A DNA stretch of 64,000 nt from an uncultured Burkholderiales bacterium (GTDB lineage: Bacteria; Pseudomonadota; Gammaproteobacteria; Burkholderiales; Burkholderiaceae_C), in NCBI GenBank assembly GCA_903886485.1, contig CAISMH010000011.1, positions 248,001 through 312,000 on the forward strand. Reading direction: 5' to 3'. The first letter of the stretch is position 1, and the number at the start of each line of letters is the position of its first letter. Positions 10,732 to 20,664 of this stretch are shown one piece after another. The notes beneath the pieces were generated by a model, which saw nothing but the letters and a program-made list of their open reading frames with translations, did no database searches and was not told the DNA's origin. The position numbers and the translations under genes are program-made.

Positions 10732-13197
10732 TCAATCGTAATTGCCAAAACGGCTAGGGTTCATGGTCGGTTGGCGCAGAGGTTGGTAGCGTGGCACATT
10801 GTTTCTCAAAGAACCTAAGGCATTGGTGCCTACGCGTGACAGACCGACAAATTCAAGTTGGAACAAGATACGTTGGCGCGCCAGCCCGTCGGCAATTTGC
10901 AAGCGCTCAATCACCGTGCGGCTTAACCAACATCCAGCATCGTATTCGAAGCCAATCACGGACTCGACGGCTTTATTGGTCAGCATGTCGTAGTTCAAGC
11001 GTGCCACGCTGTACCAGCGACCTTCGCCCAAGCCTCTGCCCATTCCATCGTCACCATCCGCGCCGCCCCACAGATCATGCAGTGGCCATTGCCAACCCAC
11101 GTCCATTTGTCGTGAGACGGCGTTGCCGGACTCGTCATTTTCAGTCCGCCAAGCAGCGTTGACGACGCGGTAGGAGCCGGGGTTATAGCGTCCACCCACG
11201 ACACGGCGCATGAAGTTGTTGGTGTTCGTGTTGTATTGCACGGTCGAGTCCAAGGCCCAAGCACGAGAAAGATTCAGGCTGGCGCCCGCCAGGGTGTCGC
11301 TGATACCGGGCTTGCCCGTCGGGTCATCAGGCATGGTCACGCGCTGTTCTTGCATACGCAAGCGTTGTGCAATGCCAAAACGTGCGCCTTCAGCGCCGGT
11401 TTCTGGATCAATGAAGCGTGAGGTTGCACCCAAGGTCAGCAACTTGCTGTCAGAAATGCGGTCATGACCTGCAAAGGCATTTTCGGTAAAGATGCTGGCA
11501 AAGTTGAAGGCATTGCTGCCCGAGTCATAGTTGGGCAAGTAGTTTTGATCGCGATAAGGCGTGTACACATAAAACACGCGCGGCTCTAAGGTCTGTATCC
11601 AATCGCGGCTGAACAGGCGGTTGTTGCGTTCGAAGGCCATGCCCGCATCTAAGCTGAAGGTTGGCACCGTCACGCTGGCGCTGGTTTGACCTTGGTGGCC
11701 GTCATAAAACAAGGTGTTGGGCAAGCCCCCCTGAAACTGGTAACTGCGCGCATGCAATTGCATTTTGGGCGTGACATAGCCATAGGACGAAAGAAATGGC
11801 CGACTCAGTTGGGCCCAAGAAACGGCACGATCTGCATTGGGGGCGCAGTTGTAAAACAACTTGGTGCCGCCATTGGCCGCAGCTGTCGCGCAATCGAAGT
11901 CGCGCGCTGAGGCAAAGCGCGTCATGTCGCCATCGATGCTGAAGTCAAAGCCACTGGTATTGAAGCGCTGCAAACGTGCGGTGAACTGCGGCAGCCTGTC
12001 AAACGGCGGTGTGATGCGGTTGTTCACATTGGCCAAGTCTTGTAGCGTTTGCCATTTTTGTGCTCGCAGGCCGGTGCTGACCAGACCGTCAGACCAAGTC
12101 AGGCCAGCGTCACTGGACAGCAAGCGTTGAACGCCAGAGCTGCTGTTGATCGAAAAATCTTTCCAATAATCGTCATCACTCACGCGGTTGATGTTCATGT
12201 TGAGGCCCAGGGCGCCACCGGCCACATAAGGGTTGACCAACCCCGTGTGTTGGTAGTTCATGCTCCAGCGTCGGGCGTCGTTACGCAGCTGATCCTTGTC
12301 CATGTAATCAAAACGCATCACCCCTTGGAAGGGAGGTTGTGGGGCGGCACTCTCTAAATAACGAAACTCAGTGCCAAAGTTCACGCCGCGTTTGCTCCAA
12401 TAGGTGGGCGTGAACGTGACGTCACGGTTGGGCGCTAAGTTCCAGTAGTAGGGCTGTGTGTATTCCAATCCGCCAATGTTGTCGATGCCTATGTTGGGCG
12501 GCAACAAGCCAGATTTACGCTCATCGTTCAGAGGAAACTCCACCTCGGGTACGGGCAGGACAGGCACGCCTTTGAAGCGCACGGTGCCACCTTCCACCAA
12601 ACCAACGTTGCGTTCGTTGTCAATCGAAATCTTGTCGCCTTTGAAAAACCAGTCTGGAACCCAATCGGGCCCCGGTTTACGTTGACAGGTGGTGAAGCTG
12701 GCGTTGTGCATGATGGTGTGGTCGGGGTCCACAAAATCAATGCGATCAGCATTGCCATACGCATTGTTTTTTAAGAGCCGGTAGTTGGGCTGTGTGAAGA
12801 AGCCCTCAAAAGCATCTAGGTGCAAGTCCAGCGCCGGGCCCTGATAGACATTGCCCGATTGATTGACGTACACATTGCCGCGTGCTTTGGCGAGGTCGCT
12901 GATTTGGTTGTAGTCCACTTGATCGGCTTTGAGCAACACCTCGCCACGACGGATGACCACTTGGCCCTCCAGCATGGTTTGTTGATTGGTGCGTTCGTTG
13001 AGCGAATCGCTTTGCAAATATGTGGGCAGCTGCTTGCGTATTTCGGGCGAAAGACCTTCTTGCAACAAGCTGCTGGGTTTCAAAATCAACGGTGGTGCAT
13101 TGACCCCTTGTGCTTGCGCGCTGGCACAGCTGACAAGCATGCCAAACATCAGCCAGGACAGGGCGCGAATTTGGCGGTGAAAATCAGGCAACAGCAT
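10732..13197 (-). CDS. lptD: LPS-assembly protein LptD
   Basis: Outer-membrane translocon placing lipopolysaccharide in the outer leaflet with LptE. The 821-aa product has a signal peptide cut near ASAQAQ, an OstA-like N-terminal domain (about residues 70-180; LLKADQVDYNQ and NAYGNADRIDFVDPDHTIM) and a long C-terminal beta-barrel with alternating aromatic strands. In mature sequence the cysteines are one in TTCQRKPG, two in the DFDCAT...NCAPNAD loop and one in AGCWLSR. I see neither the early N-terminal cysteine nor the adjacent C-terminal pair known from E. coli, so disulphide wiring probably differs. It begins a lptD-surA-rsmA operon and is divergent from amgK across 92 bp. Confidence 0.94.
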   Translation of the reverse strand: MLLPDFHRQIRALSWLMFGMLVSCASAQAQGVNAPPLILKPSSLLQEGLSPEIRKQLPTYLQSDSLNERTNQQTMLEGQVVIRRGEVLLKADQVDYNQISDLAKARGNVYVNQSGNVYQGPALDLHLDAFEGFFTQPNYRLLKNNAYGNADRIDFVDPDHTIMHNASFTTCQRKPGPDWVPDWFFKGDKISIDNERNVGLVEGGTVRFKGVPVLPVPEVEFPLNDERKSGLLPPNIGIDNIGGLEYTQPYYWNLAPNRDVTFTPTYWSKRGVNFGTEFRYLESAAPQPPFQGVMRFDYMDKDQLRNDARRWSMNYQHTGLVNPYVAGGALGLNMNINRVSDDDYWKDFSINSSSGVQRLLSSDAGLTWSDGLVSTGLRAQKWQTLQDLANVNNRITPPFDRLPQFTARLQRFNTSGFDFSIDGDMTRFASARDFDCATAAANGGTKLFYNCAPNADRAVSWAQLSRPFLSSYGYVTPKMQLHARSYQFQGGLPNTLFYDGHQGQTSASVTVPTFSLDAGMAFERNNRLFSRDWIQTLEPRVFYVYTPYRDQNYLPNYDSGSNAFNFASIFTENAFAGHDRISDSKLLTLGATSRFIDPETGAEGARFGIAQRLRMQEQRVTMPDDPTGKPGISDTLAGASLNLSRAWALDSTVQYNTNTNNFMRRVVGGRYNPGSYRVVNAAWRTENDESGNAVSRQMDVGWQWPLHDLWGGADGDDGMGRGLGEGRWYSVARLNYDMLTNKAVESVIGFEYDAGCWLSRTVIERLQIADGLARQRILFQLEFVGLSRVGTNALGSLRNNVPRYQPLRQPTMNPSRFGNYD

Positions 13198-13289
13198 GAA
13201 AACAGGAAAACCTTCAATAGAACCAACCTTGAAGCAGCAAGCTCGAAAAGTCGAGGCGCTGAAGGTCGTTTGTAGAATTTAGATTATCC

Positions 13290-14423
13290 ATGAGCACACC
13301 CCCTACTTCCTCGCCCTCGGGCACATCGCCACACGCCCCGATTGAATGGGCCCAGCCTGCACGTCAAGCCGCCTTTCACCAGTGGCTAGAGGCCCAAGTC
13401 AGCGCTCACGGCGTCCAGCCCGCTACCGTGCGACAGGCCTCTGCTGACGCTAGCTTTCGGCGTTATTTCCGGGTCGACACAGCCGACGGCTCGTGCATCG
13501 TCATGGACGCGCCGCCTGACAAAGAAAACTGCGAGCCTTTTGTGCGCATTGCACGCTTGATGCACGAGGCAGGCTTGTATGTCCCTCGTATCTTGGCTTG
13601 GGATGAGCCGCAGGGCTTCATGTTGCTCGATGACATTGGCGCGCAAACCATGATGGACGTGATCCAGCGCGACGACCCACTTGCCAATCACGGTCTTTAT
13701 AGTCGCGCCTTGGATGCTTTGCTGGCGTTGCAACAAAGCAGTCGACCCGACGTCTTGCCCGCGTATGACGAGGCACTGCTCCAGCGCGAGTTGTCGCTCT
13801 TTCCCGATTGGTACTTGACCCAGCATCGACAGTTGCACCTCGACAGCACCCAGCGCGACATGCTGGACAAGACCTTTCAAACCATCGTGCGACGCAACCT
13901 AGCCGCGCCCAGCGTGTACGTTCACCGCGACTTCATGCCCCGCAATTTGATGATGCCGCATGACCCCAGCGAAAAGCGATTGGGCGTGTTGGACTTTCAA
14001 GATGCGGTCTACGGTCCCGTGACCTACGACATGGCCAGCCTGATGCGCGACGCGTTTTTGACGTGGGAAGAAGACGTGGTGCTCGACATCACCATTCGTT
14101 ATTGGGAACGTGCGCGCAAATTGGGACTGATGGATTTCGAAGACTGGCACAACGACTTCGGTGCTTTCTACCGTGCCGTGGAGTGGATGGGCTTGCAGCG
14201 CCACCTCAAAGTGGCGGGCATCTTTGCGCGTCTCACGTTGCGTGATGGCAAGCCCAAGTACTTGGCCGATGCACCACGCTTCATCCACTACATACGCGCC
14301 ACCGCGAGCCGCTACAGCGACCTCACGCCTTTGCTGCGCTTGATCGACAAGATCGAAGGCACCGAGCCTGCCATCAGCTTGGCCTTTCCTCGCTTGACCC
14401 CCCACGCGGGCGGACGGGCTTAA
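13290..14423 (+). CDS. amgK: AmgK-like N-acetylmuramate/N-acetylglucosamine kinase (aminoglycoside phosphotransferase fold)
   Basis: Kinase of 377 aa with the APH fold. The catalytic loop is VHRDFMPRNL (Asp at 214, Asn at 219) and the metal-binding motif is DFQDAVYGP (235-243). Divergent placement next to lptD is the classical context of AmgK, the anomeric sugar kinase that makes MurNAc-1-phosphate for MurU in peptidoglycan recycling. The likely MurU is about 10 kb away at 3134, not adjacent as in pseudomonads. A TAGAAT sequence at 13273-13278 lies only 12 bases before the ATG; if it is the -10 the message would be nearly leaderless. rsmE follows one base after the stop. Without the lptD context the call would be generic phosphotransferase. 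Confidence 0.85.
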   Translation: MSTPPTSSPSGTSPHAPIEWAQPARQAAFHQWLEAQVSAHGVQPATVRQASADASFRRYFRVDTADGSCIVMDAPPDKENCEPFVRIARLMHEAGLYVPRILAWDEPQGFMLLDDIGAQTMMDVIQRDDPLANHGLYSRALDALLALQQSSRPDVLPAYDEALLQRELSLFPDWYLTQHRQLHLDSTQRDMLDKTFQTIVRRNLAAPSVYVHRDFMPRNLMMPHDPSEKRLGVLDFQDAVYGPVTYDMASLMRDAFLTWEEDVVLDITIRYWERARKLGLMDFEDWHNDFGAFYRAVEWMGLQRHLKVAGIFARLTLRDGKPKYLADAPRFIHYIRATASRYSDLTPLLRLIDKIEGTEPAISLAFPRLTPHAGGRA

Positions 14424-14424
14424 C

Positions 14425-15156
14425 GTGGCGCGCTTTTATTGCCCCATGCCCTTGGTGTCAGGCCAAGTAGTGGATTTGCCACCGACCGCAGCCCGCCATG
14501 TCCAAGTGCTGCGCATGCAACCTGGGCACACCTTGACCTTGTTCAACGGTGAAGGCGGCGAGTTCAACGCCGAAGTGCAGCACATGGGCCGCAGCGAGGT
14601 GCGCGTGGTGGTGGGTGAGCATCGCGACGTGGGATGCGAAGCGGCGCTAAAAGTCCACCTCGCGGTGGGCATGCCTGCCAACGAGCGCATGGATTGGTTG
14701 GTCGAAAAAGCCACTGAGCTGGGCGTGTCCCGCATCACCCCCTTGATGACCGAGCGCAGCGTGGTGCGCCTGAGCGGGGAGCGCGCCGAAAAGAAACAAA
14801 TGCATTGGCAAGCCGTGGCTGCGAGTGCGAGTGAGCAATGCGGCCGCAACCGCGTGCCCACCATTGACGCGCCCGAGCGCTTAGAGACGTGGCTGGCGCG
14901 TCAAGCACCGCAGGCCGAAGTGACGCACGGCGTGCTGTCCCTGCATGCCAGTACTCAGCCTTTGTCGGGCCTGCGTGGCGGTGCGGCGGGGCCAGCGAAG
15001 ACGTGGGTGTTGCTCAACGGCCCAGAAGGCGGACTGACCGATGCAGAAGATGCCGCCGCGCGCGACAAAGGCTTTGTCGCGCTGAGTTTGGGTGCGCGGG
15101 TCTTGCGTGCGGAAACTGCGGCACTGGCAGCGTTGGCGATGCTGACTTTGGCTTAA
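14425..15156 (+). CDS. rsmE: 16S rRNA (uracil1498-N3)-methyltransferase
   Basis: SPOUT-class methyltransferase modifying U1498 of 16S rRNA at the decoding region. The 243-aa protein starts MARFYCP from a GTG at 14425, directly after the amgK stop, so it is translationally coupled. It has the PUA-like N-terminus (PPTAARHVQVLRMQPGHTLTLFNG) and the C-terminal trefoil-knot signatures LVEKATELGVSRITPLMTERS, SEQCGRN, and NGPEGGLT...LGARVLRAETA. All canonical SAM-binding knot motifs are present. The gene ends in a 4-bp convergent overlap with metW. Confidence 0.95.
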   Translation: MARFYCPMPLVSGQVVDLPPTAARHVQVLRMQPGHTLTLFNGEGGEFNAEVQHMGRSEVRVVVGEHRDVGCEAALKVHLAVGMPANERMDWLVEKATELGVSRITPLMTERSVVRLSGERAEKKQMHWQAVAASASEQCGRNRVPTIDAPERLETWLARQAPQAEVTHGVLSLHASTQPLSGLRGGAAGPAKTWVLLNGPEGGLTDAEDAAARDKGFVALSLGARVLRAETAALAALAMLTLA

Positions 15157-15730
15157 ACGCGCTCCAACTTAAACACCGCCGTCCCCGCCATGAGGTTGGG
15201 CCACACGTCTACACGCTGACCGTTTTGCAAGCCAAACGCATCGGTCACGTGCAGGCCGTTTTTTTCGGCCAGTATTTCAAAGTCTCTGAAAGTACCCACT
15301 CGGATGTTGGGCGTGTCGTACCACTGGTAGGGCAGGCGTTTGGTCACGGGCATGCGGCCTTGCAAAATGCTCAGGCGGTTGGGCCAATGTGCGAAGTTGG
15401 GAAAGGCGACGATGCCTGTGCGCCCCACGCGGGCGGTTTCGCGCAGCATGATTTCGGCGTTGCGCAAGTGTTGCAGCGTGTCGATTTGCAGCACCACATC
15501 AAACGACTGGTCGGCAAACACGCTCAAGCCGAGGTCGAGGTTGAGTTGCAGCACGTTCACCCCGCGTTGCACGCAGGCATGCACGTTCGTGTCGTCGAGC
15601 TCCACCCCGTAGCCTGTGCAGGCTTTGTGTTGTTGCAGATGGGCCAGCAAGGCGCCGTCGCCGCAGCCGAGGTCGAGCACGCGGCTGCCGTGGGGCACGA
15701 GCGCGGCAATGGCGTTCAAGGTGTCGTGGG

Positions 15731-15734
<4 letters not shown>
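15153..15734 (-). CDS. metW: Methionine biosynthesis protein MetW
   Basis: SAM-dependent methyltransferase-fold protein of 193 aa paired with MetX. In several bacteria MetW is needed for, or stimulates, the homoserine acyltransferase step. Motif I is [15 protein letters not shown] (19-33) and the family-typical [20 protein letters not shown] follows, ending with a [16 protein letters not shown] segment. The ATG at 15734 overlaps the metX stop by 4 bp (ATGA), so the pair is coupled. No SAM-riboswitch-like structure is evident upstream of the pair. Confidence 0.93.
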
Positions 15735-16993
<1,259 letters not shown>

Positions 16994-16999
16994 GCGCAA

Positions 17000-19957
17000 T
17001 TACTCGCCAATAGGCCGCAGGTGTTTGCCAGCAATGCCCGCGAGTTCAAACATGGTGACTTGGGGCTTGCCAAACACGGCCAAGAGTTTGGCGTCGGCAT
17101 TGATGGCGCGTTTGTTGGTGGCGTCTTGCAAGCCGTTGGCCTTGATGTAGTCCCACAGCTTTTTGATCACCTCGGTGCGCGCCACGGCTTCCGCGCCAAT
17201 CACGTTGGCCAAATCAGCGCTGGGCAAAAAGCCCGCGGTGACTTTGCGGGGTGCTTTGGGCTTGGCCACTTTTTCAGCTTTGACCTTGGCGGCTTTGGTG
17301 GTTTTAGCCGGCACTTTTTTGCCAGCGGCTTTGATGAGTGCGTTGGTCGTGGGCGTCTTGCCGCCTTTGGCGGGGTACTTGCTCACACGGGGTTCGAACG
17401 CAAAGTTGACCTTGCCTGCTTCGGCGTCCCATTGCAAGAAGGCCTTGAACGAACGGCGTGTGCGCATGGACACAAATTTGTCGAGCAAATCGGTTTTACC
17501 TTCACTCAACAGCTTGACCATTTGCTCGCGCTCCACCGGTTGCTGCAAGATGATCTTGCCGCTCTTGAAGTCGCAGCTGGGGGTGGCTTGTGCGTGCGTG
17601 GGCACGGCCTTGCTACACAGATAGTTGCTGCCGTGCTCGTGCACGGGGCTGCCACACTTGGGGCAGTTGCCCAGTGGTGGCGCATCGCTGAACTCCACGA
17701 TTTCGCCCGAGTCCGCGCCATCGTCCCCAAAGTCGAATTCGAGTTTCCAGTTTTGCTCTTCTTCGTTGTACTTGAGCGCGATTTCTGCGGTGAACGGCCA
17801 GCCCGCTTTGGAGCGGAAGCCGTCGAGTGGGCCAATCTTTTTGTCGGTCAAGAACTGTTCCACTTCGGCGGCATCAAAGGTGCGGCCGCCCGGAATTTTG
17901 CTGATGGAGAAGCCGCAACCTGCGCCGTTTTCGCCCGAGTCAGAAGCGCTGCCGTCTTTGCCCACGCAGGCGTAGCGGCGGTAGTTTTCTTTCACCACGC
18001 CGCCGCATTTGGGGCACGGTGTTTTCAAGGTGGCGTAGTCACCGGGGATGGTGTCGCGGTCAAACTCTTTGGCCTTTTTGACGATGTGCTCGGTCATCTC
18101 GGCAATCTCGCGCATGAAGGCTTCGCGGCTGAGTTGGCCGTGTTCCATGAGCGAGAGTTTGTGTTCCCAGCCGCCCGTGAGTTCGGGCTTGGACAACTCT
18201 TCCACGCCCAAGCCGCGCAGCAGCGTGAACAACTGGAAGGCTTTGGCGGTGGGGATCATCTCGCGGCCATCGCGGATGAGGTATTTCTCGTTGAGCAAAC
18301 CTTCGATGATGGCGGCACGCGTGGCCGGTGTGCCCAAGCCTTTTTCTTGCATGGCTTCGCGGAACTCGTCGTCTTCCACCAGCTTGCCTGCGCCTTCCAT
18401 CGCGCCCAGCAGCGTGGCTTCGCTGTAGCGGGCGGGTGGACGTGTTTTCAGGCCCTTGGCATCGGCAGATTCGTTCTTGGCTGATTCGCCCGCTTTCAAG
18501 GCGACGAGGGTCTTGCCGTCTTCTTCGTTGTCCGAGGCTTCTTGCGCGGCGTCTTTGCCGTACACGGCCATCCAGCCCGCGTTGACCAACACCTTGCCTT
18601 CGGTGCGGAAGTGGTGGTCTTTGCCCGCGGCTTTGACGGTGCTGATGCGGGTGGTCACCATGTATTCGGCGCTGGGGAAGAACACGGCCATGAAGCGGCG
18701 CACCACCAAGTCGTACAGCTTTTGTTCGGCCTCAGACAAACCGCTGGGCGCTTGCAAGGTGGGGATGATCGCAAAGTGATCGCTGACCTTTTTGTCGTCA
18801 AACACGCGGGGCAGTTTGCGCACGTAGTTGTTGTTCAACGCGACGGTGGCGTGCTGCTCGAGGTGTTTCATCCCGCTGTCGGCGAGCATGGTGAAGGTGT
18901 CTTTCACCACGGGCACGTAGTCTTCAGGCAGGTGGCGTGAGTCGGTACGAGGGTAGGTCAGCGCTTTGTGACGCTCGTACAAACTCTGCGCCAAGGCCAA
19001 GGTGGTTTTGGCCGAGAAGCCAAAGCGGCCGTTGGCTTCGCGTTGCAGCGAGGTCAGGTCAAACAAGCCGGGGCTGGCCTTGGTGGTGGGCTTGCTCTCT
19101 TCGGTGACGGTGGCTTGTTGGTTGCGCACCGCATCTGCAATGGCCAAAGCCTCGGCCTCGCTCCATACGCGGTCGTGTTTTTTCTCAGCGTCTTCCGCAT
19201 CTTTTTTGTGTGCAGGGTTGAACCACTTGGCGGGGTAGCTGCCTGCAGCCACTTGGAATGAGGCGTGAATTTCCCAATAGTCGCGGCTGATGAACTTGCG
19301 AATTTGCTCTTCGCGCTCCACCACCACCGACAGCGTTGGCGTTTGCACACGGCCCACGGTGGTCAAGAAGAAGCCCCCTTCGCGTGAGTTGAACGCGGTC
19401 AAGGCGCGTGTGCCGTTGATGCCCACCAGCCAGTCGGCTTCGGAGCGGCTGCGTGCGGCATCTGCCAAGCCTTGCATTTGTTGTTGGGTGCGCAGGGCGT
19501 CAAAGCCATCGCGAATGGCTTGCGGCGTCATGGATTGCAGCCACAAGCGCTTGACAGGTTTGTCGAGTGGTTTTTTGCCGCCCGCGTATTGCTCGATCAA
19601 ACGGAAGATCAGCTCACCCTCACGGCCCGCGTCACAGGCGTTGATGAGGGCGGTCACGTCTTTGCGCTTGGCTAATTTCACCACCGCGTTCAAACGGCTC
19701 TTGGTTTTTTCAACCGGCTTCAAGTCGAAGAAAGGTGGAATCACGGGCAGGTTGGCAAAGCTCCATTTGCCTCGCTTCACATCAAACTCTTCTGGCGCTT
19801 GGATTTCCACCAAATGACCGACGGCACTGGAGACCACATAGGTGTCGCTCTCAAAGTGATCGTCGTGTTTCTCGAACTTCCCCGCCACAGGCGTGAGTGC
19901 GCGCACGATGTCTTGCGCGACCGAAGGTTTTTCGGCAATCACGAGGGTTTTGCTCAT
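17000..19957 (-). CDS. topB: DNA topoisomerase III with zinc ribbons and a C-terminal SWIB domain
   Basis: Type IA topoisomerase resolving single-stranded DNA links, for example during replication and recombination. From the ATG at 19957 it is 985 aa, far longer than E. coli TopB (653 aa). The TOPRIM domain shows VIAEKPSVAQDI (6-17) and CDAGREGE (108-115); the active-site tyrosine is in LTYPRTDS (Y335). C-terminal cysteine pairs (CPKCGG, CPKCGS...LC) form zinc ribbons, then comes a Lys/Ala-rich linker, and about the last 75 residues (IKKLWDYIKANGLQDATNKR, FGKPQVTMFEL) match a SWIB/MDM2 domain. The longer open frame to 20302 runs through the divergent SET gene and is rejected. Confidence 0.94.
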   Translation of the reverse strand: MSKTLVIAEKPSVAQDIVRALTPVAGKFEKHDDHFESDTYVVSSAVGHLVEIQAPEEFDVKRGKWSFANLPVIPPFFDLKPVEKTKSRLNAVVKLAKRKDVTALINACDAGREGELIFRLIEQYAGGKKPLDKPVKRLWLQSMTPQAIRDGFDALRTQQQMQGLADAARSRSEADWLVGINGTRALTAFNSREGGFFLTTVGRVQTPTLSVVVEREEQIRKFISRDYWEIHASFQVAAGSYPAKWFNPAHKKDAEDAEKKHDRVWSEAEALAIADAVRNQQATVTEESKPTTKASPGLFDLTSLQREANGRFGFSAKTTLALAQSLYERHKALTYPRTDSRHLPEDYVPVVKDTFTMLADSGMKHLEQHATVALNNNYVRKLPRVFDDKKVSDHFAIIPTLQAPSGLSEAEQKLYDLVVRRFMAVFFPSAEYMVTTRISTVKAAGKDHHFRTEGKVLVNAGWMAVYGKDAAQEASDNEEDGKTLVALKAGESAKNESADAKGLKTRPPARYSEATLLGAMEGAGKLVEDDEFREAMQEKGLGTPATRAAIIEGLLNEKYLIRDGREMIPTAKAFQLFTLLRGLGVEELSKPELTGGWEHKLSLMEHGQLSREAFMREIAEMTEHIVKKAKEFDRDTIPGDYATLKTPCPKCGGVVKENYRRYACVGKDGSASDSGENGAGCGFSISKIPGGRTFDAAEVEQFLTDKKIGPLDGFRSKAGWPFTAEIALKYNEEEQNWKLEFDFGDDGADSGEIVEFSDAPPLGNCPKCGSPVHEHGSNYLCSKAVPTHAQATPSCDFKSGKIILQQPVEREQMVKLLSEGKTDLLDKFVSMRTRRSFKAFLQWDAEAGKVNFAFEPRVSKYPAKGGKTPTTNALIKAAGKKVPAKTTKAAKVKAEKVAKPKAPRKVTAGFLPSADLANVIGAEAVARTEVIKKLWDYIKANGLQDATNKRAINADAKLLAVFGKPQVTMFELAGIAGKHLRPIGE

Positions 19958-20000
19958 TTCAACGTTCCTTAAAAACTGACCACTACAATTCGCTTCTCTC

Positions 20001-20044
20001 GCGTGCGCACGCGCGCCCACGGGCGCGCACGCACATGCGTACGT
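20001..20044. repeat. GC-alternating inverted repeat between topB and the SET gene
   Basis: GCGCGCCC (20011-20018) and GGGCGCGC (20021-20028) form a perfect 8-bp stem around AC, flanked by further GTGCGCAC/GCACATGCGTACG alternating purine-pyrimidine sequence. There is no T run, so it is not an intrinsic terminator. It lies in the 111-bp divergent promoter gap, where it could be an operator, or a structure- or supercoiling-sensitive element for topB; that role is inference. Confidence 0.5.
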
Positions 20045-20068
20045 ATTTAAGTTAACAGAAAAAATCCC

Positions 20069-20659
20069 GTGTCCAAAAAATCTTCTGTCCAGACCCCTGC
20101 GCCGATCAAAGGCCGTCGTATTCAAACCCGCCGCTCTGGTGTCCATGGCAAAGGCGTTTTTGCACTGAGTGATTTTGCGCAGGGCGAAACCATCATCGAG
20201 TACGTGGGCGAGATCATCACGTGGAAAGAGGCGCTGCGCCGTCACCCGCACGACCCGACCGACCCCAACCACACGTTTTATTTTCACATTGACGAGACCC
20301 ATGTGATCGACGCGCTGTACGGTGGCAACTCCTCACGGTGGATCAACCACTCGTGCAAGCCCAACTGTGAGCCCGACGAAGTCGATGGCCGCATCTTCAT
20401 CAAAGCCATCCGCGACATCAAGGCGGGCGAAGAGCTGAACTACGACTATGGCTTGGTCATCGACGCGCCGCTGACGGACAAACTCAAACTCGAATACCCC
20501 TGCTGGTGTGGCGCCAAGAAGTGCCGTGGCACTTTGCTGTCTTCAACTTCGGAGTTTCCTAAAGGGAAGTCGGTCAAAGCCAAAAGCGTTAAAAAGAAGT
20601 CAGACAAAAAACTGGACAAGAAGGCCGACAAAGCCAAGTCCAAGTCAAAAAAACGCTGA
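20069..20659 (+). CDS. SET-domain protein lysine methyltransferase with post-SET zinc motif and Lys-rich tail
   Basis: 196-aa protein with a complete eukaryotic-type SET domain: HGKGVFALSDFAQGE (26-40), the SAM/catalytic RWINHSCKPNC (NHSC at 93-96), ELNYDYG (122-128) and a post-SET CxCx4C (C145, C147, C152) that would bind zinc with the NHSC cysteine. Residues from about 163 are almost pure Lys/Ser/Ala/Asp, like a histone-type tail that could bind DNA or RNA. Translation appears to start at GTG 20069; no good ribosome site is seen. Such proteins methylate lysines in eukaryotes and, in some bacteria, on ribosomal or DNA-binding proteins; the substrate here is unknown. It is head to head with topB. 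Confidence 0.88.
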   Translation: MSKKSSVQTPAPIKGRRIQTRRSGVHGKGVFALSDFAQGETIIEYVGEIITWKEALRRHPHDPTDPNHTFYFHIDETHVIDALYGGNSSRWINHSCKPNCEPDEVDGRIFIKAIRDIKAGEELNYDYGLVIDAPLTDKLKLEYPCWCGAKKCRGTLLSSTSEFPKGKSVKAKSVKKKSDKKLDKKADKAKSKSKKR

Positions 20660-20664
20660 GCCAC

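Noticed and set aside
20001..20044. Intrinsic terminator for topB-side transcripts
   Set aside because: The hairpin is upstream of both divergent genes and lacks a T run.
19958..20302. N-terminal extension of topB
   Set aside because: It runs through the divergent SET gene and the GC palindrome; MSKTLVIAEKPSVA is the standard family start.
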